A stretch of DNA of 64,000 nt from Streptomyces antimycoticus (GTDB taxonomy: Bacteria > Actinomycetota > Actinomycetes > Streptomycetales > Streptomycetaceae), in contig NZ_BJHV01000001.1 in NCBI RefSeq assembly GCF_005405925.1, positions 7,688,001 through 7,752,000 on the forward strand, in the 5' to 3' direction. The position numbers and the translations under genes are program-made. The stretch's first letter is position 1. Each line of letters begins with the position of its first letter. Under the pieces are notes generated by a model. That model was given only the letters and a program-made list of their open reading frames with translations, searched no databases and was not told the origin of the DNA. Positions 36,046-45,307 of the stretch are shown in pieces.

Positions 36046-36148
36046 CGTTTCGGCCTCCGGCCGGTCGAGCGGATGGGACGGGTGAACGGTGGAGGGCGGT
36101 ACCTCAACGGAAGCGTTCCCCGGTCATGAGCGCAAGAGCCGACCGGGG

Positions 36149-36853
36149 TCAGCCGTCCGGCGGCCCCATCCGGATCAGCACGTCCGCCGGGTCGTTGACG
36201 GGCTGGGGGGTGCCGGTGAGGTCCATGATGAACAGCGGCAGATGGAGCGCGTCGGCGCGCGCCCGCGCCTCCCGCGCATAGCCCGCGAGCGAGAAGAAGA
36301 CGCTCATGGCCGACTTCTGGAGCCCGTTCAGCCACAGGCATTCGATGTCCCGCAGCCCGGTGGGGCGGGTGGTCGGATCGACCTGGGCGACCACGCCCGT
36401 CCCGTAGAGGTCCACCCCGGACGCGGCCCGGTCCTCCGAGGGCCGCAGGCTGTGGAAGCCGAGCCACTTCAGATACAGCGAGGCGGCGGTGACCGCGTCC
36501 CGCGCCGTACGGATCGTCACCGGCCGGAAGGCCGGGCGCCGCACGACCGGGCCGCCGTGCCCGGAGACCGCGCCCGGGCCGGCCGGGGGCGGCGCGGCGG
36601 CGACGGGGACGCGGACCACCGCGCCGCAGTCGCAGCCCAGTTCCGGCTGCGGCCAGTGGCCCCGATGGCCGCAGGACGGGCAGTTCACCGCCACCCAGAG
36701 GTTCTCCCAGGTACGGTGGCCCACCTCCTCCGGGGCGCCGTCGCGGAGGACGGGCAGGGTGACCGGCGCGCCGCACGAACAGGGGAAGGTGGGCGGCGTG
36801 AACGACTGCTCGCGACGGCACGCGGGACAACGCACCAACACGTTGTCTGTCAT
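36149..36853 (-). CDS. Zinc-ribbon protein with degenerate Mrr/PD-(D/E)xK-like domain
   Basis: 234 aa. Two N-terminal zinc-ribbon pairs are seen: CPACRREQ with CSCGAPV, and CPSCGHRG with CDCGAVV. After a Pro/Gly linker, the C-terminal region (about 125-225) reads AVTAASLYLKWLGFHSLRP, GVDLYGTGVVAQVDPTT and MSVFFSLAGYAREARARAD. This follows Mrr-type restriction endonuclease folds, where one expects D-x(n)-(E/Q)xK. Here D and Q are present but the Lys is Asp (QVD), so nuclease activity is doubtful. No methylase or restriction partner is nearby. The assignment is by pattern and moderately sure. Confidence 0.55.
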   Translation of the reverse strand: MTDNVLVRCPACRREQSFTPPTFPCSCGAPVTLPVLRDGAPEEVGHRTWENLWVAVNCPSCGHRGHWPQPELGCDCGAVVRVPVAAAPPPAGPGAVSGHGGPVVRRPAFRPVTIRTARDAVTAASLYLKWLGFHSLRPSEDRAASGVDLYGTGVVAQVDPTTRPTGLRDIECLWLNGLQKSAMSVFFSLAGYAREARARADALHLPLFIMDLTGTPQPVNDPADVLIRMGPPDG

Positions 36854-36990
36854 CGGGGCGCTCCGTGGACGGGGGGCGGATGCGGTATGCGTCCATGCTC
36901 CCCGAAGCGGGCGGCCGCGGCGAGGGACTCGGGCGTTCCGTCCCCCGCAGTGGGGGCGCCGTGTTACGGCTGACGCAGTAGGTTTGCGGC

Positions 36991-37242
36991 GTGAGATTGA
37001 GGGTTGAGTTCACCACCGAACCGTTCGACCTCGACGAGGTGCCGCCGCACGCCGTCGCGGCCCGCGAGACCGTCCAGGCCGCCCCGCTGGACGCCGTCGA
37101 CGTCGGCCCCTTCGGCAACACCGCGGAAGGCGGGGCGGAAGCGGTGCTGGCGGCCGTCGACCGGCTGCTGCGCACCTCCCTCGAAGCCGGTGCCACCCGG
37201 ATTTCGCTCCAGGTCAATGTGATCGGGGAGGGCGAGGCGTGA
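36991..37242 (+). CDS. Thiamine-binding (YkoF/MTH1187-like) protein
   Basis: 83 aa, GTG start. A single ferredoxin-like domain with DVGPFGNTAEGGAEAVLAAV and RISLQVNVIGEGEA, matching the Thiamine_BP family. Such proteins bind thiamine or a related pyrimidine in the cytoplasm; their role in Streptomyces is unclear. It overlaps the following HTH gene by 4 nt, so the two are translationally coupled, and both stand directly upstream of the ureide operon. Confidence 0.75.
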   Translation: MRLRVEFTTEPFDLDEVPPHAVAARETVQAAPLDAVDVGPFGNTAEGGAEAVLAAVDRLLRTSLEAGATRISLQVNVIGEGEA

Positions 37243-37610
37243 GCGTACCGGCCGACCACCCCTTCGCCGCCGCGGTGCGGCCGCTCGTGGACGCCATGGG
37301 CGGCGAGATGATCGCCCCGGACCGGGCCCGGGGCGACGATGTGGTGCTCTCCTGGGAGGGCCGCCCGGTGGTCGCCGTAAGGCTGCCGCATATCTCGGAC
37401 TCGCTCGACCACATCCTCGCCGACCTGCAGCGCCGCCACGGCGTGCCGCTCTCGGCCCTCGACCGCAAGACCAAGCAGGCCGTCGTCCGCCACCTCGAAC
37501 AGCGCGGCGCCTTCTCGGTGCGCCACGGCGTCGAAACGGTCGCCGGAGCCCTCGGCGTGAGCCGCTTCACCGTTTACAACTACCTCAACCGTGAGAAGAG
37601 CGGGGACTGA
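37239..37610 (+). CDS. HTH protein with YheO-like DNA-binding domain
   Basis: 123 aa, GTG 37239 overlapping the preceding stop. The C-terminal half carries FSVRHGVETVAGALGVSRFTVYNYLNRE, an HTH of the HTH_22/YheO type. The N-terminal half has a short PAS-like or novel segment (LVDAMGGEMIAPDRARGDD). With its position 73 nt before uraD it could be a local regulator of purine/ureide genes, in addition to the IclR protein at 45.9 kb. Target not known. Confidence 0.65.
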   Translation: MSVPADHPFAAAVRPLVDAMGGEMIAPDRARGDDVVLSWEGRPVVAVRLPHISDSLDHILADLQRRHGVPLSALDRKTKQAVVRHLEQRGAFSVRHGVETVAGALGVSRFTVYNYLNREKSGD

Positions 37611-37636
37611 CCGCGCCCCGTCGTTCCGCGCATTTT

Positions 37637-37651
37637 TCAACAAAGTGTTGA
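37637..37651. promoter_or_regulatory. Candidate IclR (AllR) operator before uraD
   Basis: TCAACAAAGTGTTGA, inverted repeat TCAAC-N5-GTTGA (even TCAACA-AAG-TGTTGA). It lies 33 bp upstream of the uraD GTG. The same layout is found at 46955-46969 before allantoinase and at 44656-44670 before aceB. Confidence 0.65.
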
Positions 37652-37683
37652 CGCCCGGCGAGGGCGCCTCCTAGCTTGCGAGA

Positions 37684-38214
37684 GTGACTTCCAGTGCTCC
37701 GCCGGGGCTGGCCCGGTTCAACGCGGCGGACGACCGCGACGCCGCCGGGCTGCTGCACGAGGTGTGCGCCAGCCGGGCCTGGGGCGCGGCGGTCGCCGGC
37801 GGGCGGCCGTACGCCACGGTCGGGGAGCTGCTCGACGCCGCCGACGCGGCCATGGCCGGGCTGACCGCCGCCGATCTCGCCGAGGCGATGGCCGCGCACC
37901 CGCCCATCGGGCGGCCGGCACCGGGCGACGCCGCCTCGGCCCGTGAGCAGAGCGGCGTACGGGACGCGGAGCGCGCGGAGCTGCTGGAGCTGAACCTCGC
38001 GTACCAGGAGCGCCACGGCCATGTCTTCCTGATCTGCGCCACCGGCCGCACCGGCGAGGAGATGCTGGCGGCGCTGCGCGAGCGGATCCACCATGACGCC
38101 GACACCGAGCGCGAGATCGTCCGCACCGAACTGGGAAAGATCAACCGCATCCGGCTGACCCGGCTGACGGAAACCCTCCAGGCCCCGCGGGCCCCGGCGG
38201 AAGGAGAGCGGTGA
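37684..38214 (+). CDS. uraD: OHCU decarboxylase
   Basis: 176 aa, GTG 37684. 2-Oxo-4-hydroxy-4-carboxy-5-ureidoimidazoline decarboxylase: converts OHCU to (S)-allantoin, the third step of urate breakdown. Family marks: LARFNAADDRDAAGLLHEVC at the start, catalytic His in AAHPPIGRP, then EQSGV, LNLAYQERHGHVFLICATGRT. First gene of a four-gene operon; its stop overlaps the ATG of uraH. A regulator-like inverted repeat is centred 40 bp upstream. Confidence 0.93.
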   Translation: MTSSAPPGLARFNAADDRDAAGLLHEVCASRAWGAAVAGGRPYATVGELLDAADAAMAGLTAADLAEAMAAHPPIGRPAPGDAASAREQSGVRDAERAELLELNLAYQERHGHVFLICATGRTGEEMLAALRERIHHDADTEREIVRTELGKINRIRLTRLTETLQAPRAPAEGER

Positions 38215-38552
38215 TGGCGAGCGGCGCCACCTCCGTGTCCACCCACATCCTGGACACCAGCATCGGCCGCCCCGCCGTGGGCGTGGTCGTCGAGCTGTCC
38301 GTCCGCTCCGGGCCCGGAGCGCAGTGGACGGCGCACGCCGACTCCCTGACCGACGCCGACGGGCGCTGCAAGGATCTGCCCGACCTCCCCGAGGGCACCA
38401 CCCACGCCCGGCTGCGCTTCGAGACCGGGCCGTATCTGACCCATGCCTTCTTCCCGGAGGTCGCGGTCGCCTTCGCCGTCGAGCCGGGCGAGCACTACCA
38501 CGTACCGCTGCTGCTCACCCCGTTCGGCTACTCCGTCTACCGAGGGAGCTAG
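38214..38552 (+). CDS. uraH: 5-hydroxyisourate hydrolase (transthyretin-like)
   Basis: 112 aa from ATG 38214, with AAGGAG 7 nt upstream. Transthyretin-related fold: STHILDTSIGRPAVGVVVEL is the N-terminal signature with the catalytic His, HYHVPLLLTPFGYSVYRGS the C-terminal one ending in Y-R-G-S. It hydrolyses 5-hydroxyisourate, the uricase product, to OHCU, which uraD decarboxylates. Cytoplasmic, as no signal peptide is seen. Confidence 0.95.
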   Translation: MASGATSVSTHILDTSIGRPAVGVVVELSVRSGPGAQWTAHADSLTDADGRCKDLPDLPEGTTHARLRFETGPYLTHAFFPEVAVAFAVEPGEHYHVPLLLTPFGYSVYRGS

Positions 38553-38557
38553 CACCC

Positions 38558-39439
38558 ATGCCCACGCTCGGCCCGAACCAGTACGGCAAAGCCGAAACCC
38601 GCGTCGTGCGGGTGGTGCGCGACGGCGCCGTGCACCACCTCAAGGACCTCAATGTCTCGGTGGCGCTGTCCGGAGAGATGGACGAGGTCCACCTCTCCGG
38701 CAGCAACGCCAGCGTCCTGACGACCGACGCCACCAAGAACACCGTGTACGCCTTCGCCAAGGAGCACGGCATCGATACGGCCGAGGAGTTCGGCATCCGG
38801 CTGGCCCGCCACTTCGTCACCAGCCAGGAGCCCATCCACCGCGCCCGTATCCGTATCGAGGAGTACGCCTGGGAGCGGATCCAGGCGGCCGGGGGCGCCC
38901 AGCACTCCTTCGTCCGCCGCGGCCAGGAGGTCCGCACCGCCCAGATCGCCTACGACGGCGAGCGCTGGGAGGTGGTCTCCGGGCTCACCGGCCTCACCGT
39001 CCTGAACACCACGGACTCCGAGTTCTGGGGCTATGTCAAGGACCGGTACACCACACTGCCGGAGACCCGCGACCGCGTCCTGGCCACCGATGTGCACGCC
39101 CGCTGGCGCTACGGCTGGAGCGATGACACCCGGCCGATGCCGGACTGGGACCACGGCCACGAGGAGGCGCGCGGCCAGCTGCTGAGCGCGTTCGCCGAGA
39201 CCTACTCCCTCTCGCTCCAGCAGACGCTCTACGAGATGGGCGCGCGGGTGATCGAGCGCCGCCCGGAGGTGGACGAGATACGTCTCTCGCTGCCCAACAA
39301 GCACCACTTCCTGGTCGATCTGGAACCCTTCGGGCTCACCAACGACAACGAGGTCTACTTCGCCGCCGACCGGCCGTACGGGCTCATCGAGGCCACCGTG
39401 CTGCGGGACGGCGCCGAACCCCGGATCCCCACCGACTGA
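38558..39439 (+). CDS. Urate oxidase (uricase)
   Basis: 293 aa, ATG 5 nt after the uraH stop. Cofactor-free T-fold uricase oxidising urate to 5-hydroxyisourate with O2. Marks: LGPNQYGKAETRVVRV with the catalytic Lys, SVLTTDATKNTVYAFAKEHG with the catalytic Thr, FWGYVKDRYTTLPETRDRVL, and SLPNKHHFLVDLEPFGLTND near the end with the active-site His. Length is normal. Substrate comes from xanthine dehydrogenase at 21-25 kb. Confidence 0.96.
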   Translation: MPTLGPNQYGKAETRVVRVVRDGAVHHLKDLNVSVALSGEMDEVHLSGSNASVLTTDATKNTVYAFAKEHGIDTAEEFGIRLARHFVTSQEPIHRARIRIEEYAWERIQAAGGAQHSFVRRGQEVRTAQIAYDGERWEVVSGLTGLTVLNTTDSEFWGYVKDRYTTLPETRDRVLATDVHARWRYGWSDDTRPMPDWDHGHEEARGQLLSAFAETYSLSLQQTLYEMGARVIERRPEVDEIRLSLPNKHHFLVDLEPFGLTNDNEVYFAADRPYGLIEATVLRDGAEPRIPTD

Positions 39440-39499
39440 ACGGCTCCCCACCGACCGACCGGATCCCCCTTGACTCATCTGACGGAAGGGCCACGCGCC

Positions 39500-40870
39500 G
39501 TGCACCGCATCGTCATCGAGAACTGCGCCGTCGCCACCGTGGACGCCCAGGACACCGAGTACGCGTCCGGCCATGTCGTCGTCGCCGGCCACCGCATCGA
39601 GTCGGTGGGCGAGGGGCGCGCGCCGCGGGGCCTGGAGGACGTCGTCCGCCGGATCGACGGCACGGGGCATCTGGTCACCCCGGGCCTGGTCAACACCCAT
39701 CACCACTTCTACCAGTGGCTCACCCGCGGCCTGGCCCAGGACAGCAACCTCTTCGACTGGCTGGTCGCGCTCTACCCCATCTGGGCGCGGATCGACGAGC
39801 CGATGGTCCACGCGGCGGCCCGCGGCTCGCTCGCGATGATGGTGCGCGGCGGGGTCACCACCGCCATGGACCACCACTACGTCTTTCCGCGCGGCAGCGG
39901 CGATCTGCTGGGCGCCGAGATCCGCGCGGCGCGCGAGCTGGGCGTGCGGTTCACCGCCGCCCGCGGCTCCATGGACCTCGGCACCTCCGACGGCGGGCTG
40001 CCGCCGGACTTCGCCGTGGAGTCCACGGAGGACGCGCTGGCCGCCACCGAGGAAGCGATCGACACCCACCACGACCCGGGGTTCGACGCGATGCTGCGGA
40101 TCGCGGTCGCGCCCTGCTCGCCGTTCTCCGTCTCCACCGAACTGCTCCGCGAGTCCGCGGTGCTGGCCCGCCGCAAGGGCGTACGGCTGCACACCCACGG
40201 CTCGGAGACGGTGGAGGAGGAGAAGTTCTGCCATGAGCGGTTCGGGATGGGGCCGACCGACTACTTCGAGTCCACCGGCTGGCTGGGCGAGGACGTGTGG
40301 ATGGCCCACTGCGTCCACATGAGCGACACCGACATCCAGGCGTTCGGCCGGACCGGCACCGGGGTGGCCCACTGCCCCTCGTCCAACGCCCGGCTCGCCG
40401 CCGGGATCGCCCGCGTTCCCGATCTGCTCGCCGCGGGTGTACCGGTGGGCCTGGGCGTGGACGGCACCGCCTCCAACGAATCCGGTGAGCTGCACACCGA
40501 GCTGCGCAACGCGCTGCTGGTCAACCGGCTCGGCGGCCACCGCGAGAAGGCGCTGAACGTCCGTCAGGCGCTGCGTCTTGGCACCTACGGCGGTGCGCGG
40601 GTGCTCGGCCGCCAGGACGAGATCGGCTCGCTGGAGCCGGGCAAACTGGCCGACCTGGTGCTGTGGAAGCTGGACGGCCTCGGCCATTCGTCGATCGCCG
40701 ACCCGGTCGCCGCCCTCGTCCTGGGCGCACCGGCCCCGGTGACCCTGTCGCTGGTGAACGGCGCTCCGGTGGTGGAGTCGGGCCGGCTGCTCACCGTGGA
40801 CGAGGACGAGATCGCGCGGGAGGCGCGCACCGAGGCGCGACGCCTGGCCCGTATCGCGGCGGACGACTGA
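39500..40870 (+). CDS. 8-oxoguanine deaminase / guanine deaminase-like amidohydrolase
   Basis: 456 aa from GTG 39500 (GGAAGGG 10 nt upstream; TTG 39470 is a longer option without a site). Metal-dependent amidohydrolase barrel: metal His pair in LVNTHHHFYQWLTRGL, third His in LHTHGSETVEEE, then WMAHCVHMSD, HCPSSNARLAAG, and catalytic Asp in LGVDGTASNE. This pattern fits 8-oxoguanine deaminase, giving urate directly from 8-oxoguanine, which suits its place after uricase. Guanine or other aminohydrolase activity is possible. Confidence 0.85.
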   Translation: MHRIVIENCAVATVDAQDTEYASGHVVVAGHRIESVGEGRAPRGLEDVVRRIDGTGHLVTPGLVNTHHHFYQWLTRGLAQDSNLFDWLVALYPIWARIDEPMVHAAARGSLAMMVRGGVTTAMDHHYVFPRGSGDLLGAEIRAARELGVRFTAARGSMDLGTSDGGLPPDFAVESTEDALAATEEAIDTHHDPGFDAMLRIAVAPCSPFSVSTELLRESAVLARRKGVRLHTHGSETVEEEKFCHERFGMGPTDYFESTGWLGEDVWMAHCVHMSDTDIQAFGRTGTGVAHCPSSNARLAAGIARVPDLLAAGVPVGLGVDGTASNESGELHTELRNALLVNRLGGHREKALNVRQALRLGTYGGARVLGRQDEIGSLEPGKLADLVLWKLDGLGHSSIADPVAALVLGAPAPVTLSLVNGAPVVESGRLLTVDEDEIAREARTEARRLARIAADD

Positions 40871-40954
40871 ACGCCGCGTCGATTCATCGGATGGGTCGCC
40901 GTGGCGAGCCGCTTCTCGCGGCCACCGGCGGCCCATCGGTGCGTTCCGGCCCCG

Positions 40955-40983
40955 TTGACATCCCATCTTTACGGTTCTAGGTT
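40955..40983 (+). promoter_or_regulatory. Sigma-70-type promoter for the fucosidase gene
   Basis: -35 TTGACA at 40955-40960 and -10 TAGGTT at 40978-40983 with 17-bp spacing, ending 56 bp upstream of ATG 41040. It matches the HrdB consensus (TTGAC-N17-TAnnnT) closely. Confidence 0.7.
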
Positions 40984-41039
40984 CCCGTACGCGGCTGGCC
41001 AGCCCTCCTGTTCGACCACCCATGAGCACAGGAGCCGCC

Positions 41040-42890
41040 ATGCGCACGTCCAGACGACGGGCCGTCATCCCTCTCCGAGCGTTCAGCCTTCTGCTCGGCA
41101 TGGTGCTGGCGACGATCCTCAGCGGCCCTTCCGCAGCCACCGCGGCGCCGGCGGCGCCGGCGACGGCGCGGGAGCCCGGGCCCGGTACCGACTACGCGAC
41201 CGACGATCCGTTCACCTCCGACCGCACCGGCTGGTGGCGGCAGGACCGCTTCGGGATGTTCATCCATTTCGGTGCGTACTCCCAGCTGGAGGGCGAATAC
41301 CAGCGGGCGGACGGGACCGTCTGCCGCGACGCGGAGTGGATCAAACGAAGCTGCCGGATCCCGATGAACGAGTACGAGGACGCGGCCCAGGACTTCAACC
41401 CCGCGTCCTTCGACGCCAAGGCCGTCGTCAAGGCGGCCAAGGACGCCGGGCAGCGCTATATCGTCATCACCTCCAAGCACCACGACGGCTATGCGATGTG
41501 GCCGACCAAGCAGAACACCTGGAATCTGCGCGACCACTCCTCCTTCGACCAACGGCGGGACATCCTGGCCGAACTCAAGTCCGCCGCGGACGCCGCCGGG
41601 ATCAAACTCGGCTTCTACTACTCGATCTGGGACTGGCACGACCCCGACTTCGCCGACCCCGCCACCTTCCCCCGCTATGAGAAGCGGATGTACGCCCAGC
41701 TCAAGGAGCTGATCGACGGCTACCATCCGGCGCTGCTCTGGTTCGACGGGGAATGGGACGCGGACAACCCCACCAACACCTGGTCGGCGCGGGACGGCGA
41801 GCGGCTGCAGACGTATCTGCACGGGCTCGACCCCGATCTGATCACCAACAACCGGGTCGGCAAGCGGCGCGTGGTCGACGGCGACTACGGAACGCCCGAG
41901 CAGGAAATCCCGGACGCGCCGGTGGCCGGGCAACTGTGGGAGAGCTGTATGACCCTCAACGGCCACTGGGGCTTCGCCACATACGACCAGGACTGGAAGT
42001 CGCCCGCCACCCTCACCCGCAATCTCCTCGATATCGCGAGCCGCGGCGGCAATTACCTCCTCAATGTCGGCCCCGACAAACTGGGCCGCGTTCCCCAGCC
42101 CTCCGTCGACCGGCTGCGCGAGATCGGCTCCTGGCTGCGGACCGCCGGCCAGGGCCGCGCGGTGTACGGGGCCGGGGCCACCGGGCTGGTCGACGAGCCG
42201 TCCTGGGGCGCGGTCAGCCGGTCGGGCGACCGGCTGTACGCGTCCGTCACCTCCTGGCCCGCCGCGGGGCAGCCCCTCCACCTCACCGCCAGGGCGCCGT
42301 TCACGGTGACCGGCGCCCGGGTGCTGGGCAGCGGACAGCGGGTCGAGGTGGCGAAGGCGGGCGACGGCTTCGATCTCACCCCCTCCGGCGGCCCGGCCGA
42401 CCCCACCGCCTCGGTGATCGAGCTGACGGTGAAACCGGCCCCGGCCGCGCCCCAGGGCCGGGGCCAGGGGCTGCGGGAGGAGGTCTTCGCCAATGAGACC
42501 TTCACCGGGCCGCCGGCCGCCACCCGGACCGACCCGGCCGTCAACCACACCTGGAGGTTTGCCGGCTCCCCGGCCGCCGATGTCCCCGCCGACCACTTCG
42601 GCGTCCGCTGGACCGGCTTCCTCCAGCCCCGCCACAGCGAGACCTACACGCTCACGACCGTCTCCGACGACACCGCGCGGGTGTGGATCGACGGCCGTCT
42701 GGTCATCGACAACACCACCCCGCACGAACCACAGGTCGACAAGGCGACCGTCGCGCTGCGCGCCGGGGCCAAACACGCCATCAAGATCGAGTACACCGAG
42801 CAGACCGGTGAGGCGCATATGAAGCTGCTGTGGTCCAGCCCCAGCGTGCCCCAGCAGATCGTGCCGCGCTCCCAGCTCTACACGCCGTAG
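41040..42890 (+). CDS. Secreted alpha-L-fucosidase (GH29) with PA14 domain
   Basis: 616 aa from ATG 41040, with CAGGAG 6 nt upstream (ATG 41022 is in frame but poorer). Signal peptide MRTSRRRAVIPLRAFSLLLG with cleavage near AATAAPA. GH29 barrel: RFGMFIHFGAYSQLEGEY, ITSKHHDGYAMWPTK, and the nucleophile Asp in ALLWFDGEWD. A beta-sandwich follows, then a C-terminal PA14 domain (about 485-610; HFGVRWTGFLQPRHSETYTL, DDTARVWIDGRLVID), commonly a carbohydrate-binding module. It removes alpha-L-fucose from glycans outside the cell. It has its own promoter and terminator. Confidence 0.93.
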   Translation: MRTSRRRAVIPLRAFSLLLGMVLATILSGPSAATAAPAAPATAREPGPGTDYATDDPFTSDRTGWWRQDRFGMFIHFGAYSQLEGEYQRADGTVCRDAEWIKRSCRIPMNEYEDAAQDFNPASFDAKAVVKAAKDAGQRYIVITSKHHDGYAMWPTKQNTWNLRDHSSFDQRRDILAELKSAADAAGIKLGFYYSIWDWHDPDFADPATFPRYEKRMYAQLKELIDGYHPALLWFDGEWDADNPTNTWSARDGERLQTYLHGLDPDLITNNRVGKRRVVDGDYGTPEQEIPDAPVAGQLWESCMTLNGHWGFATYDQDWKSPATLTRNLLDIASRGGNYLLNVGPDKLGRVPQPSVDRLREIGSWLRTAGQGRAVYGAGATGLVDEPSWGAVSRSGDRLYASVTSWPAAGQPLHLTARAPFTVTGARVLGSGQRVEVAKAGDGFDLTPSGGPADPTASVIELTVKPAPAAPQGRGQGLREEVFANETFTGPPAATRTDPAVNHTWRFAGSPAADVPADHFGVRWTGFLQPRHSETYTLTTVSDDTARVWIDGRLVIDNTTPHEPQVDKATVALRAGAKHAIKIEYTEQTGEAHMKLLWSSPSVPQQIVPRSQLYTP

Positions 42891-42900
42891 GGGCACAAAG

Positions 42901-42932
42901 GGCCCCGGACCGTATCCGTACGGTCCGGGGCC
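42901..42932. terminator. Bidirectional terminator between fucosidase and aceB
   Basis: 14-bp perfect stem GGCCCCGGACCGTA / TACGGTCCGGGGCC with a TCCG loop, flanked by AAA on the left and TT on the right. It separates two convergent genes. Confidence 0.9.
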
Positions 42933-42952
42933 TTCCAGTCGAACGGACCGGC

Positions 42953-44572
42953 TCAGCCCAGCAGTTCGTACGCGGGCAGCGTCAGGAACTCCGTGTAGTC
43001 CGCGTCAAGCGCCACCCTCAGCAGCAGATCGTGCGCCTGGCTCCACTTGCCCGCGGCGAAGGCGTCCTCGCCGACCTCCTCGCGGATCGCCGCCAGTTCC
43101 TCGGCGGCGACCTTACGGACAAGATCGGCGGTGGCCTTCTCGCCGTTCTCGAAGACCACCCCCGCGTTGACCCACTGCCAGATCTGGGAGCGGGAGATCT
43201 CGGCGGTGGCCGCGTCCTCCATCAGGTTGAAGATCGCGACGGCGCCGAGGCCGCGCAGCCACGCCTCGATATAGCGGGTGCCGACCTGAACGGCGTTGCG
43301 CAGGCCCTGATGCGTGGGCTTGGCGTCGAGCGACGCGACGTCGATCAGCTCGGCCGCGGTGACCCGGACGTCCTCGCGCAGCCGGTCCTTCTGGTGCGGC
43401 CGGTCGCCGAGGACCGCGTCGAAGGAGGCCCGGGCGACCGGGACCAGATCCGGATGGGCGACCCAGGAACCGTCGAAGCCGTCGCTGGCCTCACGGTCCT
43501 TGTCGGCCTTGACCTTGTCGAACGCGACCGCGTTGACCTCGGGGTCGCGGCGCGAGGGGATGAAGGCCGCCATGCCGCCGATCGCATGCGCGCCGCGCTT
43601 GTGGCAGGTGCGGACGAGCAGTTCGGTGTAGGCGCGCATGAACGGGGCGGTCATCGTGACCGCGTTGCGGTCCGGGAGGACGAAACCGGGGCCGCCGTCG
43701 CGGAAGTTCTTGACGATGGAGAAGAGATAGTCCCAGCGGCCCGCGTTGAGCCCGGAGGCGTGGTCGCGGAGCTCGTAGAGGATCTCGTCCATCTCGTACG
43801 CCGCCGTGATGGTCTCGATCAGAACGGTGGCGCGGATCGTCCCTTGCGGAAGCGAGAGATGGTCCTGTGCGAAGACGAAGACGTCGTTCCAGAGGCGGGC
43901 CTCGAGGTGCGACTCGGTCTTGGGGAGGTAGAAGTACGGCCCCTTGCCCTGGGCGAGCAGCCGGCGGGCGTTGTGGAAGAAGTACAGCCCGAAGTCGACG
44001 AGGGCGCCGGGGACGGGGCGGCCGTCGGCGGCCCGCAGATGGCGCTCGTCGAGATGCCAGCCGCGCGGCCGGGTGACGACGGTGGCCAGCACATCGTCGG
44101 GCCGCAGTGCGTAGCTCTTGCCCTCGGGGGAGGTGAAGTCGATCCGGCGCTCATAGGCGTCGATCAGATTGAGCTGACCGCCGATCACATTCGCCCAGGT
44201 GGGGGCGGAGGCGTCCTCGAAGTCGGCGAGCCAGACCTTGGCGCCCGAGTTGAGGGCGTTGATGGTCATCTTGCGGTCGGTGGGCCCGGTGATCTCCACC
44301 CGGCGGTCCTCGAGGGCGGGCGGGGCGGGGGCGACGCGCCAGTCGGGGTCGTCGCGGATATGGGCGGTCTCCGGGAGGAAGTCCAGGGTGGAGGTGCGGG
44401 CGATCTCGGCGCGGCGCTCCGCACGGCGCGCGAGCAGCTCGTCCCGGCGCGGGGTGAAGCGGTGGTGGAGCTCGGCCAGGAAGGCCAGCGCCGCGTCGGT
44501 CAGCACCTCCCCCTGACGCTCCAGCGGTTCGGCGTCGACGATGGCCAGCGGGGACGGCGCTGGTGCGGACAT
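42953..44572 (-). CDS. aceB: Malate synthase A
   Basis: 539 aa, ATG after AAGGAG. Condenses glyoxylate and acetyl-CoA to malate. Marks: [39 protein letters not shown], the signature [27 protein letters not shown] stretch with catalytic Arg and Glu, [18 protein letters not shown], and catalytic Asp region [13 protein letters not shown]. Here isocitrate lyase is absent and the gene sits among ureide genes. It probably uses glyoxylate from ureidoglycolate. A site matching the regulator boxes of uraD and allantoinase lies 84 bp upstream. Confidence 0.96.
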   Translation of the reverse strand: MSAPAPSPLAIVDAEPLERQGEVLTDAALAFLAELHHRFTPRRDELLARRAERRAEIARTSTLDFLPETAHIRDDPDWRVAPAPPALEDRRVEITGPTDRKMTINALNSGAKVWLADFEDASAPTWANVIGGQLNLIDAYERRIDFTSPEGKSYALRPDDVLATVVTRPRGWHLDERHLRAADGRPVPGALVDFGLYFFHNARRLLAQGKGPYFYLPKTESHLEARLWNDVFVFAQDHLSLPQGTIRATVLIETITAAYEMDEILYELRDHASGLNAGRWDYLFSIVKNFRDGGPGFVLPDRNAVTMTAPFMRAYTELLVRTCHKRGAHAIGGMAAFIPSRRDPEVNAVAFDKVKADKDREASDGFDGSWVAHPDLVPVARASFDAVLGDRPHQKDRLREDVRVTAAELIDVASLDAKPTHQGLRNAVQVGTRYIEAWLRGLGAVAIFNLMEDAATAEISRSQIWQWVNAGVVFENGEKATADLVRKVAAEELAAIREEVGEDAFAAGKWSQAHDLLLRVALDADYTEFLTLPAYELLG

Positions 44573-44655
44573 GGGCTGTCACTCCTTAGACGAGTCTCAG
44601 CTGGACGCTCGCGATGCTTCTGTTTCGTGGATAGTAAGTTTCTCATGGTGGAAGT

Positions 44656-44670
44656 TCAATCTTCTGTTGA
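44656..44670. promoter_or_regulatory. Candidate IclR (AllR) operator before aceB
   Basis: TCAATCTTCTGTTGA, i.e. TCAAT-N5-GTTGA, inside the longer inverted repeat TTCAA-N7-TTGAA (44655-44671). It lies upstream of aceB and just past the end of the MocA-like gene. Same spacing as the boxes at 37637 and 46955. Confidence 0.6.
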
Positions 44671-44698
44671 ACGCCGCGCCCGTCGCCCCCTCGACGTC

Positions 44699-45307
44699 TC
44701 ATTCCAGCAGCGTCAAGTCCTCGGGGGTGTCGATGTCGTCCGTACGGGCGATATCCGAGCAGTCGACGAGCGTGATCGCGGACTGATGCGCCCGCAGATA
44801 GGCGCGTGCCCCCCGGTCGCCCTCCGCACTCGCCGTGATATCCGCCCACCGGTCCGCGCCGAACAGCACCGGATGCCCCCGCTCCCCGCCGTACGCGGCG
44901 GCCGCCAGGGTCGACGGCGAGCGATACGCGGCCACCACCCGCGCCACCGCCTCGGCGCCGATCCCCGGCTGGTCCACCAGCGCGATCAGTGCCGCCCGTG
45001 CCCCCGTACCGGCCAGGGAGCCGAGTCCGGCGCGCAGCGAGGAGCCCATGCCCTGCTCCCAGTCGGGGTTGTCGACCAGGACATACCCGGGCAGCCGGGC
45101 CCGTGCCCGTACGGTCTCGGCCGCGGCGCCCAGCACGATGTGCACGGGCGCGCAGCCGCCCTCGCGCAGCGCCCGCGCGGCGTGCTCCACCAGCGGCCGT
45201 CCCCGATGCGTCAAAAGGGCTTTGGGGCGCCCGCCCAGCCGCCGGCCGCCCCCGGCCGCCAGCACGATCCCGGCGACCTGCGCGGAGTCATCCGTTGTGC
45301 GATCCAT
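44699..45307 (-). CDS. MocA/MobA-like nucleotidyltransferase
   Basis: 202 aa. NTP_transf_3 fold: nucleotide-binding loop GIVLAAGGGRRLGGRPKALL at the N-terminus, DNPDWEQGMGSSLRAGL, IALVDQPGI and RGHPVLFGADRW. This pattern is that of molybdenum cofactor cytidylyltransferase (MocA). That enzyme makes the dinucleotide form used by many hydroxylases, so the gene may serve the xanthine dehydrogenase at 21-25 kb together with XdhC. MobA-type guanylyl transfer cannot be excluded from sequence. Upstream of aceB in the same direction. Confidence 0.8.
   Translation of the reverse strand: MDRTTDDSAQVAGIVLAAGGGRRLGGRPKALLTHRGRPLVEHAARALREGGCAPVHIVLGAAAETVRARARLPGYVLVDNPDWEQGMGSSLRAGLGSLAGTGARAALIALVDQPGIGAEAVARVVAAYRSPSTLAAAAYGGERGHPVLFGADRWADITASAEGDRGARAYLRAHQSAITLVDCSDIARTDDIDTPEDLTLLE

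Noticed and set aside
38549..41140. An 863-codon open frame opposite uricase and 8-oxoguanine deaminase
   Set aside because: Antisense shadow; both plus-strand genes carry complete active-site motifs.
42953..44572. Glyoxylate shunt locus
   Set aside because: Isocitrate lyase is absent and the neighbours are ureide genes, so glyoxylate from allantoin is the better explanation.
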